Origin: Flavobacteriales bacterium
Lineage (GTDB): Bacteria; Bacteroidota; Bacteroidia; Flavobacteriales; BACL11
NCBI GenBank assembly: GCA_028122735.1
Contig: JAOHSR010000003.1
Span: 1 to 64,000 of the forward strand
Direction: 5' to 3'
Length of the DNA stretch: 64,000 nucleotides
Positions 38,216-49,062 of the stretch are shown one piece after another (within the stretch, counting starts at the first letter, position 1; each line of letters begins with the position of its first letter). The notes under the pieces were generated by a model, which ran no database searches, was not told the origin of the DNA, and saw only the letters and a program-made list of their open reading frames with translations. The position numbers were made by a program, and so were the translations under genes.

Positions 38216-38248
38216 AAATACTCTGCAACGGTTGGTTGCAGAGTATTT
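38216..38248 (+). promoter_or_regulatory. Intercistronic perfect hairpin between atpE and atpF
   Basis: aaatactctgcaac-ggttg-gttgcagagtattt, 14-bp stem, 5-nt loop. Confidence 0.85.
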
Positions 38249-38262
38249 AATAAAATTTAAAT

Positions 38263-38754
38263 ATGGAATTAGTTACACCAGCAATAGGATTAATCTTTTG
38301 GACTACAGTAGTTTTCTCTTTATTGGTTCTTTTATTAAAGAAGTTTGCATGGAAACCAATTTTATCTGCTGTTGACGAAAGAAATCAATCAATAAAAGAT
38401 TCTTTAGCACAAGCTGAAAAAGCCAGAAGTGAAATGTCAGAGCTTACAGCTAATAACGAAAAAATAATTGCACAAGCAAAAGTAGACAGAGATTTAATTT
38501 TAAAAGAAGCTCGAGATATGAAGAATGAAATAATATCAGAAGCAAAAGATAAGGCCAGTAATGAAGCTGAAAAACTTGTTACAACAGCTAAGGAACAAAT
38601 ATTAAATGAAAAAATGAAGGCATTAACAGAACTTAAAAATCATGTTGCCGATTTATCTGTTGAAATGGCTGAAAAAATCTTAAGATCTGAACTTTCTGAT
38701 GTTGCCAAGCAAAAAGAATTAGTAACAAAAGTTTTAAAAGAAAGCAAGAATTAG
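38263..38754 (+). CDS. atpF: F0F1 ATP synthase subunit b
   Basis: GLIFWTTVVFSLLVLLLKKFAWKPILSAVDERNQSIKDSLAQAEKAR. Confidence 0.96.
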   Translation: MELVTPAIGLIFWTTVVFSLLVLLLKKFAWKPILSAVDERNQSIKDSLAQAEKARSEMSELTANNEKIIAQAKVDRDLILKEARDMKNEIISEAKDKASNEAEKLVTTAKEQILNEKMKALTELKNHVADLSVEMAEKILRSELSDVAKQKELVTKVLKESKN

Positions 38755-38757
38755 AAC

Positions 38758-39315
38758 ATGAAACAATCTAGAGCAACTATTAGATACGCTAAATCTTTAA
38801 TTGATATCTCAGAAGAAAATGAAGTTGTTGACTCTTCTTATGATGATATGGTTTTAATTAATTCGCTTTGTTTATCAAACAAGGATTTAGTAAACCTCTT
38901 AAAAACACCTATTGTAAAAACAGATCTAAAAGTTAAAATTTTAAAAGAGCTCTTTTCAAATTCTATTAGCAGCCTAACTCTTTCATTTATAATTTTAATC
39001 ACTAATAAAAAAAGAGAAAGTCTTCTTCCGGAAATTTCTTCATGTTTTATATCTCTATACAAAAAAACAAAAAATATTAAAGAAGTAACAGTTACAACAG
39101 CCCTTCCTCTTGATGATTCAATGAGAAAAGAATTAATGAATTATGTCAGTGCTCAGAATAATAGTAACATTGAATTAATTGAAAAAGTTGATGAATCACT
39201 AATAGGTGGAGCTATAATTAGAATGGATGATACTCAGCTAGACGCTAGTGTTTCATCTAAGCTTAAAGTGCTAAGGCAAAAATTTAGCGAAAACTTATAT
39301 ATAGAAAATTATTAA
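38758..39315 (+). CDS. atpH: F0F1 ATP synthase subunit delta
   Basis: [13 protein letters not shown]...; [30 protein letters not shown]. Confidence 0.95.
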   Translation: MKQSRATIRYAKSLIDISEENEVVDSSYDDMVLINSLCLSNKDLVNLLKTPIVKTDLKVKILKELFSNSISSLTLSFIILITNKKRESLLPEISSCFISLYKKTKNIKEVTVTTALPLDDSMRKELMNYVSAQNNSNIELIEKVDESLIGGAIIRMDDTQLDASVSSKLKVLRQKFSENLYIENY

Positions 39316-39326
39316 ATAATAATATT

Positions 39327-40904
39327 ATGACACAAGTAAAACCTGCTGAGGTTTCAGCAATATTAAGACAACAATTATCCGGTTTTAAATCTGAAGCAGA
39401 GCTAGAAGAAGTAGGCACAGTTCTTCAGGTTGGAGATGGAATTGCCCGTATTTACGGTTTAAACAACGCTCAGTCTGGAGAATTAGTGGAGTTTGAAAAT
39501 GGTTTGCAAGCAATTGTTCTAAATTTAGAAGAAGATAATGTCGGAGCTGTATTGTTGGGGCCATCCAAAGGAATTAAGGAGGGCGATATTGTAAAGAGAA
39601 CAAATAAGATTGCATCCGTAAATGTTGGAGAAGGTATGTTGGGTAGGGTGTTAGATGGAGTGGGTGTCCCAATTGATGGTAAGGGGCCAATTTCGGGGGA
39701 TACTTATGAAATGCCTGTTGAGAGAAAAGCGCCAGGAGTTATTTACAGACAGCCTGTAAATGAGCCGCTTCAAACTGGTTTAAAATCAGTTGATGCGATG
39801 ATTCCAATTGGTAGAGGACAAAGAGAGTTAATTATTGGTGATAGACAAACCGGTAAAACTGCAGTTGCAGTTGATACAATTATTAACCAAAAAGAGTTTT
39901 ATGATAAGGGAGAACCAGTTTTTTGTATTTATGTAGCTGTAGGTCAAAAAGCATCAACAGTTGCTGCTTTAGCAAAAACACTAGATGATGCTGGAGCTTT
40001 AGATTATACTGTTATTGTTTCTGCAAACGCTGCTGACCCAGCACCGTTACAGTTTTACGCTCCTTTAGTAGGCGCTGCAATTGGCGAGTTTTTTAGAGAT
40101 ACAGGTAGGCCAGCCTTAATTATTTTTGATGATTTATCTAAACAAGCTGTTGCGTACAGAGAAGTTTCTTTATTACTAAGAAGGCCACCAGGAAGAGAGG
40201 CTTATCCTGGAGATGTTTTTTACCTACATTCAAGGTTACTCGAAAGAGCAGCTAAAATTATCAATGACGATAAGATTGCTGCGCAAATGAATGATTTACC
40301 TGAATCACTCAAAGATAAAGTTAAAGGTGGAGGGTCATTAACAGCACTACCTATCATTGAAACACAGGCGGGAGATGTATCTGCATATATACCTACCAAT
40401 GTGATTTCAATTACAGATGGACAAATATTCTTAGAGTCCAACCTGTTTCTATCAGGTGTTAGGCCTGCAATTAACGTCGGAATATCTGTTTCAAGAGTTG
40501 GGGGTTCTGCTCAAATAAAGTCTATGAAAAAAATATCAGGGACTCTTAAGCTAGATCAAGCGCAATATAGAGAGTTAGAGGCATTTGCAAAATTTGGATC
40601 TGACTTAGATGCCGCTACAAAAGCTGTGATTGAAAAAGGAAAACGTAATGTTGAGATTTTAAAGCAAGGTCAGTATTCTCCACTAAGGGTTGAAGAGCAA
40701 GCTGCTATAATTTATTGTGGTACTAATGGATTGTTAATGGATGTTCCTGTAAATAGAATAAAGGAATTTGAAACGGAGTTTTTATCCTTTTTACATCAAA
40801 AACATCAAAGTGTACTTGACGATTTAGCGTCAGGAAAATTAAATGATAATATAACTGACACATTAAATTCTGTTGTTAAGGAGTTAACTCCTAAGTACGC
40901 ATAA
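39327..40904 (+). CDS. atpA: F0F1 ATP synthase subunit alpha
   Basis: [18 protein letters not shown] Walker [30 protein letters not shown]. Confidence 0.99.
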   Translation: MTQVKPAEVSAILRQQLSGFKSEAELEEVGTVLQVGDGIARIYGLNNAQSGELVEFENGLQAIVLNLEEDNVGAVLLGPSKGIKEGDIVKRTNKIASVNVGEGMLGRVLDGVGVPIDGKGPISGDTYEMPVERKAPGVIYRQPVNEPLQTGLKSVDAMIPIGRGQRELIIGDRQTGKTAVAVDTIINQKEFYDKGEPVFCIYVAVGQKASTVAALAKTLDDAGALDYTVIVSANAADPAPLQFYAPLVGAAIGEFFRDTGRPALIIFDDLSKQAVAYREVSLLLRRPPGREAYPGDVFYLHSRLLERAAKIINDDKIAAQMNDLPESLKDKVKGGGSLTALPIIETQAGDVSAYIPTNVISITDGQIFLESNLFLSGVRPAINVGISVSRVGGSAQIKSMKKISGTLKLDQAQYRELEAFAKFGSDLDAATKAVIEKGKRNVEILKQGQYSPLRVEEQAAIIYCGTNGLLMDVPVNRIKEFETEFLSFLHQKHQSVLDDLASGKLNDNITDTLNSVVKELTPKYA

Positions 40905-40914
40905 TAATTAAGAC

Positions 40915-41778
40915 ATGGCTAATCTAAAAGAGATAAGAAATAGAATAACCTCTGTCGGATCAACAATGCAGATTACATCTGCAATGAAAATGGTTTCTGC
41001 AGCAAAGCTAAAAAGAGCGCAAGATGCAATTACACAAATGCGTCCATATGCCAATAAGCTTACTGAGCTTCTTGTTAATTTATCATCTAGTTTAGAGACT
41101 TCTGAGGGGGGAGAGTTTTCTTCAGACAGACCACAAAGTAAGATACTTTTAGTTGCAATAACCTCAAATAGAGGCTTGTGCGGGGGGTTCAATGCAAATA
41201 TTATTAAAAAAATAAATTTACTTCTTCAAGAAGATTATAAAGAATCTCAGGTCAGTATTCTTTCTATTGGTAAAAAATCTTCAGAATATTTTAACAATAA
41301 CAATTTTTCTGTTGTTAGTACTCATGATGATGTTTTTTCTGATCTCACATACGATAGTATTGCTTCTATTGCTAATAGTATTATGCAGGATTATATCAAT
41401 CAGAAATTTGATAAGGTAGTACTTGTATATAATCAATTTAAAAATGCTGCTACTCAAAATGTAATGAACGAAGCTTATTTGCCAGTTGAATCTATTAATG
41501 AAAATGAATCTAGTATAGGTGACTATATTTTTGAGCCTGAGAAAAAGGAAATTATAGAAGAGTTAATACCTAAATCATTAAAAACACAACTTTATAAAGC
41601 AGTTTTAGATTCACATGCCTCTGAGCATGGTGCAAGAATGACTGCAATGCACAAAGCCACAGATAACGCATCCGAACTTAAGAAAGACCTCACTCTTACA
41701 TATAACAAAGCTCGTCAGGCAGCAATTACTGCAGAAATTCTTGAAATTGTTGGTGGAGCAGAGGCTCTAAATAGTTAA
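40915..41778 (+). CDS. atpG: F0F1 ATP synthase subunit gamma
   Basis: MANLKEIRNRITSVGSTMQITSAMKMVSAAKLKRA; TSNRGLCGGFNANI; ARQAAITAEILEIVGGAEAL. Confidence 0.98.
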   Translation: MANLKEIRNRITSVGSTMQITSAMKMVSAAKLKRAQDAITQMRPYANKLTELLVNLSSSLETSEGGEFSSDRPQSKILLVAITSNRGLCGGFNANIIKKINLLLQEDYKESQVSILSIGKKSSEYFNNNNFSVVSTHDDVFSDLTYDSIASIANSIMQDYINQKFDKVVLVYNQFKNAATQNVMNEAYLPVESINENESSIGDYIFEPEKKEIIEELIPKSLKTQLYKAVLDSHASEHGARMTAMHKATDNASELKKDLTLTYNKARQAAITAEILEIVGGAEALNS

Positions 41779-41824
41779 AATACTCTTTTAAAATATTGGT
41801 ATTTCAATTAGTGTAGTATTCTAT

Positions 41825-41832
41825 TATATTTG
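41825..41832 (+). promoter_or_regulatory. Bacteroidota-type -7 element TATATTTG
   Basis: Exact TAnnTTTG match 17 nt before the enoyl-CoA hydratase ATG. Confidence 0.45.
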
Positions 41833-41849
41833 TATAAAAACTAATATAA

Positions 41850-42626
41850 ATGCACTTCAAAAATATACTTGTTCAAAATTCAGATCAAATATGTTATCTC
41901 ACTGTCAACAGACCAAAATATTTAAACTCTTTAAATAACGAGACAATTAATGAGCTTTCCTCTTGTATTAAAGAAATAATTCAGAATAAAGAAATTAAGT
42001 GTGTGATTCTTACGGGAGCAGAAAAAAAAGCTTTTGTAGCAGGAGCTGACATAAAAGAATTTTCAGATTTCAATAAAATTCAAGGTAAAGAGTTATCTAA
42101 AAATGGTCATAAAAAATTATTTAACTTAATTGAAAATTCTACGATTCCATTTATTGCAGCTATAAATGGTTTCGCCCTAGGAGGTGGACTCGAATTAGCA
42201 ATGTCTTGTCATATTAGGGTTGCTTCTGATAATGCAAAAATGGGCCTGCCAGAGGTCTCTTTAGGTGTTATTCCAGGTTATGGTGGAACCCAACGTTTGC
42301 CTCAGATTGTGGGAAAAGGAATTGCATTTGAAATGATTACTACAGCAAAGATTATTAGTGCTGAAAAGGCGTTAAGCATTGGTCTAGTTAATCGGGTGTG
42401 TAATCAAGAAGATTTAATAGCAAACTGTGTTGAAATGGCAAATAAGATTAAACGTAACTCATCGATAGCTATCACTAATGCAATAAAATCTATAAACGCA
42501 TGTTATCAAGATGGTATAGATGGAATGGAATCTGAAATTAATTTTTTTTCAGATTGTTTTGAGACTAAAGATTTTGTTGAAGGAACAAAAGCATTTATGG
42601 AAAAAAGAAAACCGAACTTTAATTGA
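41850..42626 (+). CDS. Enoyl-CoA hydratase/isomerase family protein
   Basis: AFVAGADIKEF; AINGFALGGGLELAMSCHIRVAS; GLPEVSLGVIPGYGGTQRLPQIVG. Confidence 0.95.
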   Translation: MHFKNILVQNSDQICYLTVNRPKYLNSLNNETINELSSCIKEIIQNKEIKCVILTGAEKKAFVAGADIKEFSDFNKIQGKELSKNGHKKLFNLIENSTIPFIAAINGFALGGGLELAMSCHIRVASDNAKMGLPEVSLGVIPGYGGTQRLPQIVGKGIAFEMITTAKIISAEKALSIGLVNRVCNQEDLIANCVEMANKIKRNSSIAITNAIKSINACYQDGIDGMESEINFFSDCFETKDFVEGTKAFMEKRKPNFN

Positions 42627-44101
42627 ACCCTTTAAAAAAGTTAGCTAGCCAAACCGCTATTTACGGTTTAAGTAGTGTCGTTGGTAGATTGCTTAATTAC
42701 CTTCTTGTTCCACTTTATACAAGATATTTTTTGCCCGAAGAATATGGTGTGGTAACAGAGCTATATGCATATGTTGCGTTTTTAGTTATCATTTTGACTT
42801 ATGGAATAGAGACGGCTTTTTTTAGGTTTTCACAAAAAGAAAAAAATAATCGTATTGTATATAGCACCTCATTAATTTCTTTACTTTTTTCCTCATTACT
42901 TTTTATAATACTAATGTTTGTGTTTAGTGAAAACATTTCATCAAGTATTGGTTACCCAAATAATCAAGAGTATATAAAATGGTTTGCTCTAATAATAGGT
43001 CTTGACGCTATATCATCTATATCTTTTGCTAAGCTTAGAGCTTTGAACAAAGCAACTAGATTTGCTTTGATTAGATTGGTAAATATTTTTGTAAATATTG
43101 GTTTAAACCTATTTTTTATTATTTACTGTCCCTACGCAATTGAAAATAATTTACAGTCTTTAAATTTTGTTAACTCTGTATACTCTCCTTCTGTTGGTGT
43201 TGGCTATATCTTTATCGCTAATTTATTTGCTTCTGTAATAACAATCTTAATGCTTTTACCCGAAATGATAAACTCTGTATGGGTTTTTGAAAAAAAATTA
43301 TGGAACAAAATGATGATTTACGCATCCCCTTTGTTAATTGCGGGATTAGCAGGAATGACTAATGAAACTATTGATAGAATATTACTTAAATATTTATTAC
43401 CAGAATCATCTAATATTTCTCGAGAGATAGGTCTTTATGGAGCTTTTTATAAGCTTTCTATAATTATGATCTTATTTATTCAAACATTTAGATTTGCCGC
43501 TGAACCCTTCTATTTTTCTCAAGAAAGAGAGCATAACTCAAGGAAAATTTATGCTGATGTTATGAAATACTTTATAATTGTTACGTCATTTATTTTCCTT
43601 ATTGTCACAACTTTTTATGATTTTTTTATAAACTTTCTTGGCTCAAAATATCATGACGAAAGAGGATTTTTAGTAGTTTCAATACTACTTTTTGCAAACT
43701 TTTTTTTAGGAATTTATTATAATTTATCCATCTGGTATAAGCTTACTGAAAAAACAAAATACGGAGCATATATTGCAATTTTTGGCGCATCAATAACAAT
43801 TATTTTAAACTTCTTACTAATACCTGTTTTCGGATTTGTTGGTTCTGCATTAGCCACTTTAGCCTGCTACTTTTCTATGGTAATGATTTCATTTTATTTT
43901 TCTAATAAGCACTTTCCTATTGCTTATAATTATTACAGAATACTTATGTATTTTTTCTTAATGATATTTATTTATCTTATAATTTATTATACTAATTTTA
44001 GCCTAATATTAGACGTGTCTTTTTTAGTTGGATATTGTATTTTAGTTTATGCTTTAGAAAAGCCAAAAATGATAGAAAATAAAACACCTAAACTTTTTTA
44101 A
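42623..44101 (+). CDS. Oligosaccharide flippase (MATE/Wzx-like) family protein
   Basis: KKLASQTAIYGLSSVVGRLLNYLLVPLYTRYFLPEEYGVVTELYAYVAFLVIILTYGIETAFFRF; about 12-14 TM helices; TTG start. Confidence 0.88.
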   Translation: MNPLKKLASQTAIYGLSSVVGRLLNYLLVPLYTRYFLPEEYGVVTELYAYVAFLVIILTYGIETAFFRFSQKEKNNRIVYSTSLISLLFSSLLFIILMFVFSENISSSIGYPNNQEYIKWFALIIGLDAISSISFAKLRALNKATRFALIRLVNIFVNIGLNLFFIIYCPYAIENNLQSLNFVNSVYSPSVGVGYIFIANLFASVITILMLLPEMINSVWVFEKKLWNKMMIYASPLLIAGLAGMTNETIDRILLKYLLPESSNISREIGLYGAFYKLSIIMILFIQTFRFAAEPFYFSQEREHNSRKIYADVMKYFIIVTSFIFLIVTTFYDFFINFLGSKYHDERGFLVVSILLFANFFLGIYYNLSIWYKLTEKTKYGAYIAIFGASITIILNFLLIPVFGFVGSALATLACYFSMVMISFYFSNKHFPIAYNYYRILMYFFLMIFIYLIIYYTNFSLILDVSFLVGYCILVYALEKPKMIENKTPKLF

Positions 44102-44112
44102 CTAATAAAATT

Positions 44113-45120
44113 ATGAACATAATTATACCAATGGCCGGCAGAGGTTCTAGACTACGACCACACACACTAACAACTCCAAAACCTTTGATTTCCTTTGCAG
44201 GAAAAACAATTGTTGAACGTCTTGTTCAAGACATTGTTAAGGTTTGTGATGAAACAATTGACGAAATAGCTTTTATCATTGGTGATTTTGGCCCGGATGT
44301 AGAAAAAGATTTAATTAATATAGCGTTTAATCTAAATGCAAAGGGCGTTATAGTACACCAAGAAGAGCCACTTGGCACAGCACACGCTATTTTGTGTGCA
44401 AAACAATCCTTAAGAGGCAATGTAGTTGTTGCTTTTGCAGACACCTTATTTAAGGCGGATTTTAAATTAAATAAAAATAATGATGGGATAATATGGGTTA
44501 ATAAGATTGAAGATCCTTCGGCGTTTGGAGTTGTAAAAATTAATTCAGATAACCATATTACTGATTTTGTTGAAAAGCCTACTGAATTTGTTTCTGATTT
44601 AGCAATTATCGGAATATATTATTTTAATAATGGTGAAAACCTTATGAACGAACTCCAATTTTTAATCGACAATAACATTAAAGATAAAGGAGAATATCAG
44701 CTAACAAATGCTCTTGAAAATATGAAAAAGAAAGGAAAAATATTTTCTATTGGTACTGTTGATGAATGGTTAGATTGTGGAAATAAAGACGCTACAGTTT
44801 ATACAAGTCAACGTATACTAGAGCACAATAAAAAATCAAGTATAGTTGATAAAAAGAGTGAGCTTATTAATTCTGAAATTATTCAGCCATGCTATATTGC
44901 AGCCGGAACTTTAGTAAAAAATTCTAAAATTGGCCCTCATGTATCAATTGGCTCAAATTCAAACATTGAAGATAGTGAGATTTCAAACTCAATTATTCAA
45001 AACCAATCTAATATAAAGAATGCTAAGTTAAAGAACTCTATGATTGGTAATCACACCTTTTTTGATGGGCATAAAATAGATCAAGAAATTAGTATCGGTG
45101 ATTTTTGTGAAATTAAATAG
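44113..45120 (+). CDS. Sugar-phosphate nucleotidyltransferase with left-handed beta-helix C-terminus
   Basis: MNIIIPMAGRGSRLRPHTLTTPKPLISFAGKTIVERLVQDI; hexapeptide-like C-terminus SIGSNSNIEDSEISNSIIQNQSNIKNAKLKNSMIG. Confidence 0.92.
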   Translation: MNIIIPMAGRGSRLRPHTLTTPKPLISFAGKTIVERLVQDIVKVCDETIDEIAFIIGDFGPDVEKDLINIAFNLNAKGVIVHQEEPLGTAHAILCAKQSLRGNVVVAFADTLFKADFKLNKNNDGIIWVNKIEDPSAFGVVKINSDNHITDFVEKPTEFVSDLAIIGIYYFNNGENLMNELQFLIDNNIKDKGEYQLTNALENMKKKGKIFSIGTVDEWLDCGNKDATVYTSQRILEHNKKSSIVDKKSELINSEIIQPCYIAAGTLVKNSKIGPHVSIGSNSNIEDSEISNSIIQNQSNIKNAKLKNSMIGNHTFFDGHKIDQEISIGDFCEIK

Positions 45121-46869
45121 ATGTTAAAAAAAAGTATAATACTATTTTTTGTTTTTGTTCATTTAACAACCTATGGACAGTGGAAAAGTCATTATCCTGA
45201 AAATAAAAAAAATAAGAAAACAGTATTATCAAAAGAAAAAAAACAGGATAATAACATTCACTTCAATAATCTTTTTTTTAATGGTATAAAACAAAAATCA
45301 TTAGAAAACTATGATGTAGCAATTGATTTATTTCAGAAATGCATAGAGATTAAGCCCGATAAAATCGAGCCTTACTATCAAATTTCTTTAATAAAAAAGG
45401 GCTTAAATAATTTTAGTGATGCAAAGTTATACTCTTCAAAAACACTTGAGCTTAAAACCACTAATTTATGGCATCAAAGAAATCATGCAGAAATTTTATT
45501 TCTTAATCAAGATTTTGATAATGCTGCTAATCAATACTCTGAGATAGTAAAAAGAGAACCTAAAAATGAGTTTAATTATTACAAGCTAGCTGACACATAT
45601 ATCTATAATCAAAAATATTTAAAAGCTATTTCAGTATATGATGATTTAGAAAAAAAGAAGGGCATTGATAAGATGATTTCTATGCAAAAACATAAATTAT
45701 ATCTTCAGCTTAAAGATTTTAATAAAGCAACAAAATGCTTAGAAGTCCTGTCAAATAGTTTTCCTAACGATCTTGAGGTTTTACAAATTCTTGCAGAGGC
45801 TTATTTACTAACTAATGATAAAGAAAAAGCAATTATTGTTTTTAAATCAATTTCAGAAAAAGACCCAAAAAACGGTCAGGTTCATTTAACGCTTGCAAAT
45901 TTTTATAGAGATAATGGGGATCTTGATAAATCTTTTTCAGAACTTAAATTAGCTTTTAGATCTGATAAAATTTCTATTGAAACCAAATTAGCAATTCTCT
46001 CATCATACCTTCCCATCATTAACACCAATGACACAATAAAAAATCAAGCTTTTGAGTTATCAGAAATTCTTAAAAAATCTGATTTTAATAATTCAGGAAT
46101 GCATGCGATCTTTGGTGATCTATATTATGCTACGGGTAATAAAATATTAGCTAAAAAAAACTATAAAAAATCATTGTCAATCGCTCAAAATTTACAAGCC
46201 GTATGGACACAAGTTTTATTTTTAGAGGTAGAGGATGCTAATTACGACTCACTTTTATTATATAGTAAAAATGCTCTTTCTTATTTCCCTAGCGAGCCAC
46301 TATATTATTATTTTTATGGTGTATCGTGTTCGTTTTTTAAACAATTTGATAAATCAAAAGAGGCTTTAGAATCTGGTATTGGATTTGTTTTTGATAATCC
46401 ATCCTTATATTCCGAGTTTCAATCATCATTAGCCGACACCTATCACTCTCTAGAATTGTTTTCAAAATCAGATTCTTTATACGAAAAAATACTGCAGCAA
46501 AACCCAAATAATATAATTGTTTTAAATAATTATAGTTATTATTTATCGTTAAGAAAACATAAGCTTGAAAGAGCAAAAGAAATGTCTAGAAGGTGTAATG
46601 ATTTAGAGCCAAATAATGGAACATATCAAGACACATATGCATGGATTTTGTATTGCCTGGATGATTATAAGTTGGCATTAGAATGGATTAAAAAATCAAT
46701 AAAAAACGGAAGCGATAAGAGCCCTGTTGTTCTTGAGCATTACGGAGATATTTTATTTAGACTTGGCTTTAAAGAAGAAGCTTTAGAAAAATGGCTTCTA
46801 TCAAAATCTCTTGGTTCAGAATCATTTATTTTAGAAAATAAAATTAAGAATGAAAAATTATTGGAATAA
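45121..46869 (+). CDS. Tetratricopeptide repeat protein, secreted
   Basis: Signal peptide; multiple TPR units (A..DL..PN pattern). Confidence 0.85.
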   Translation: MLKKSIILFFVFVHLTTYGQWKSHYPENKKNKKTVLSKEKKQDNNIHFNNLFFNGIKQKSLENYDVAIDLFQKCIEIKPDKIEPYYQISLIKKGLNNFSDAKLYSSKTLELKTTNLWHQRNHAEILFLNQDFDNAANQYSEIVKREPKNEFNYYKLADTYIYNQKYLKAISVYDDLEKKKGIDKMISMQKHKLYLQLKDFNKATKCLEVLSNSFPNDLEVLQILAEAYLLTNDKEKAIIVFKSISEKDPKNGQVHLTLANFYRDNGDLDKSFSELKLAFRSDKISIETKLAILSSYLPIINTNDTIKNQAFELSEILKKSDFNNSGMHAIFGDLYYATGNKILAKKNYKKSLSIAQNLQAVWTQVLFLEVEDANYDSLLLYSKNALSYFPSEPLYYYFYGVSCSFFKQFDKSKEALESGIGFVFDNPSLYSEFQSSLADTYHSLELFSKSDSLYEKILQQNPNNIIVLNNYSYYLSLRKHKLERAKEMSRRCNDLEPNNGTYQDTYAWILYCLDDYKLALEWIKKSIKNGSDKSPVVLEHYGDILFRLGFKEEALEKWLLSKSLGSESFILENKIKNEKLLE

Positions 46870-47599
46870 GGCGTTAATCCTTTTTTTCTCTTTAATGGTT
46901 ATGTCTTGTAACATTAAAAAGGAGCTGACTGTTAATGATTATAGTACAATTAGCGTTGAAGATGTAATTACAAAAGTTAATTCTACCACTCCTTCATATA
47001 AATGGCTAAGCATAAGGGGAAAATTAAAAGTTAATACACAAGACGGGGGTGTTCCATTAGGATTTAACCTTAAAATTGCAAAGGACAGTTTGATATGGAT
47101 TTCAATAACTGCACCTATTATTGGCGAGGTAAATCGCCTAATGATTACTAGAGATACTGTTTATTCAATTAACAGAACAAACTCAAGCTGGTTTATTAAA
47201 AACGTATCAGTTTTTAAAGATGAATATAATATTAAATTATCTTTAAGTTTGATTGAAAGCATTATAACAAGCTCTATATCAATTTCTCAAAATAATTATT
47301 TAAGCACACAAGATCTTAACACGATTACTTTAGATAGTCAAAATGACTCATCAACCTATGTTATTAATTTAAATACTTATAGCATAGAATTATTTGTTAG
47401 AAAATTTTCTGCAAATGAAGAACTTACTGTTAAATATGTCGATTTTCAAATAATTGACAATTTCTTATACCCCAAAAAGCTAAATGTTAATACAGGAAGC
47501 GAGAAGCTTTCATTTGAACTAACTTTAAATAAGATTAAGGTTTTAGATATAGATAAAACACCATTTAAAATACCTAAAAACTATAATGAAAAAAAGTAG
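46850..47599 (+). CDS. DUF4292 family lipoprotein (LolB-like fold likely)
   Basis: Lipobox VMSCNIKK; WLSIRGKLKVNTQDGGVPLGFNLKIAKDSLIWISITAPIIGEVNRLMITRDTVYSINR. Confidence 0.8.
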   Translation: MKNYWNKALILFFSLMVMSCNIKKELTVNDYSTISVEDVITKVNSTTPSYKWLSIRGKLKVNTQDGGVPLGFNLKIAKDSLIWISITAPIIGEVNRLMITRDTVYSINRTNSSWFIKNVSVFKDEYNIKLSLSLIESIITSSISISQNNYLSTQDLNTITLDSQNDSSTYVINLNTYSIELFVRKFSANEELTVKYVDFQIIDNFLYPKKLNVNTGSEKLSFELTLNKIKVLDIDKTPFKIPKNYNEKK

Positions 47600-48833
47600 T
47601 TTTTTATTTAGTTTATTATTTATTTCTTATCTGTCTATTGGTCAGAACAAAGATGTTCTGAAGCAACAAAAAATTGTACTAGAAAAAGAAATTAATTACA
47701 CAACATCTTTACTGAATAAGACAAAGGAAAATAAAAAATCTTCACTTGTTTATATAGATTATCTTGATAAAAAGATATCTAGCCAAGAAAGATTATTGCA
47801 GCTATTAAATATTGAACAAAATCTACTAAAGAAGCAAATTTTTAAGTTAGAGAACAAAATACTTGAAAATGAAAAATCAATAAATAACTCTGAAAAAGAA
47901 ATTGTTGAATTAAAAAAAGAGTATGGTGAAATCATATATTCTTTACAAAGAAACAAAAACGAAAGGAACGATTTGATGTTTATTATTTCATCTGAAACGT
48001 TTAATCAAGCCTATAAAAGAATTCTTTTTCTTCGAGAGTACTCAAGAGCAAGGAAAGCACAAGCATTACAGATTGCTAAAAATCAAGATAGCTTAGCGAT
48101 TAACAAAGATCGGCTATTTTCCCAACAACAATTAATAAAATCGAAGAAGGAGCAGAACCAAGAACTTATTTCAAATAAAAAAAAGAGTTTAAATAAGGTT
48201 TTAATATCTAAAGATGAAAAAAAGATTGCCGTATCTAAGCTTAAAAAATCTGAGCAAATATTTTTACAGAAAATAAAAGATCAGCAAAAAAAATCAAGAA
48301 AACTTGAACAAAAAATCAAGAAAATAATTGAAGAGGAAATAAGGTTAGCTAGAGAAAAGATTAAACGAGACAAAGACAATAAAATCACTTTAACTCCTGA
48401 AGCCCAGCTCTTATCTGATAAATTTAGTGCTAATAAAGGTAAACTTCCATGGCCACTTGAGCAAGGCGTAATTATTCAGAAATATGGAAAACAAAAACAC
48501 AAAGTATTTGGAAATATTGAAACCTTTAATAACGGAATAAATATTGCAACAAATAAAAATGCAGTCATCCGTTCTGTTTTTGATGGTAAGATTTCTAGAA
48601 TATTTTTCATTAAAGGTGAGGGGAAGGCCGTTTTGATAAATCATGGAGAATTCTTTACTGTATACTCAGGTTTAGAAGAAGTTAAGGTTAAGCTTGGCGA
48701 TAATATTCTTTCTAAAGAAGAAATAGGAAAGGTTCTTACACGAGAAAATGATAATAGAACTGAATTGCATTTTGAAATCTGGCAGGGATACGACAAACAA
48801 GACCCTTCGTTATGGCTTTTTGAAGCTTTTTAA
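47586..48833 (+). CDS. Murein hydrolase activator EnvC-like: coiled coil plus M23 domain
   Basis: Long Lys/Glu coiled coil; KLPWPLEQGVIIQKYGKQKH...INHGEFFTVYSGLEEVKVKLGDNILSKEEIG...LHFEIWQG. Confidence 0.9.
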   Translation: MKKSSFLFSLLFISYLSIGQNKDVLKQQKIVLEKEINYTTSLLNKTKENKKSSLVYIDYLDKKISSQERLLQLLNIEQNLLKKQIFKLENKILENEKSINNSEKEIVELKKEYGEIIYSLQRNKNERNDLMFIISSETFNQAYKRILFLREYSRARKAQALQIAKNQDSLAINKDRLFSQQQLIKSKKEQNQELISNKKKSLNKVLISKDEKKIAVSKLKKSEQIFLQKIKDQQKKSRKLEQKIKKIIEEEIRLAREKIKRDKDNKITLTPEAQLLSDKFSANKGKLPWPLEQGVIIQKYGKQKHKVFGNIETFNNGINIATNKNAVIRSVFDGKISRIFFIKGEGKAVLINHGEFFTVYSGLEEVKVKLGDNILSKEEIGKVLTRENDNRTELHFEIWQGYDKQDPSLWLFEAF

Positions 48834-48844
48834 AACAATTTAGC

Positions 48845-48852
48845 TACTTTTG
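48845..48852 (+). promoter_or_regulatory. Bacteroidota-type -7 element TACTTTTG upstream of tatA
   Basis: Exact TAnnTTTG match 24 nt before tatA ATG. Confidence 0.45.
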
Positions 48853-48876
48853 TTATAACATTAAACTGACTTACTT

Positions 48877-49053
48877 ATGAATACTGTTTTATTATTTACA
48901 ATGGGAGGAACAGAATGGCTATTAATTGCGCTTGTTGTGTTATTACTTTTTGGTGGAAAAAAAATTCCAGAATTAATGAAGGGCTTAGGTAAAGGAATAA
49001 ATGAATTTAAGAAAGGCAAAAATGAATCTGAAAATAAATCTGAAGAAAATTAA
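48877..49053 (+). CDS. tatA: Sec-independent translocase TatA/TatE family, 58 aa (missed by ORF track length cut-off)
   Basis: [63 protein letters not shown]...[11 protein letters not shown]...GKG is the TatA motif. Confidence 0.95.
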   Translation: MNTVLLFTMGGTEWLLIALVVLLLFGGKKIPELMKGLGKGINEFKKGKNESENKSEEN

Positions 49054-49062
49054 TTTTTAGAT

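Noticed and set aside
40908-41192. Minus-strand 94-aa ORF opposite atpG
   Set aside because: Shadow ORF of a conserved housekeeping gene.
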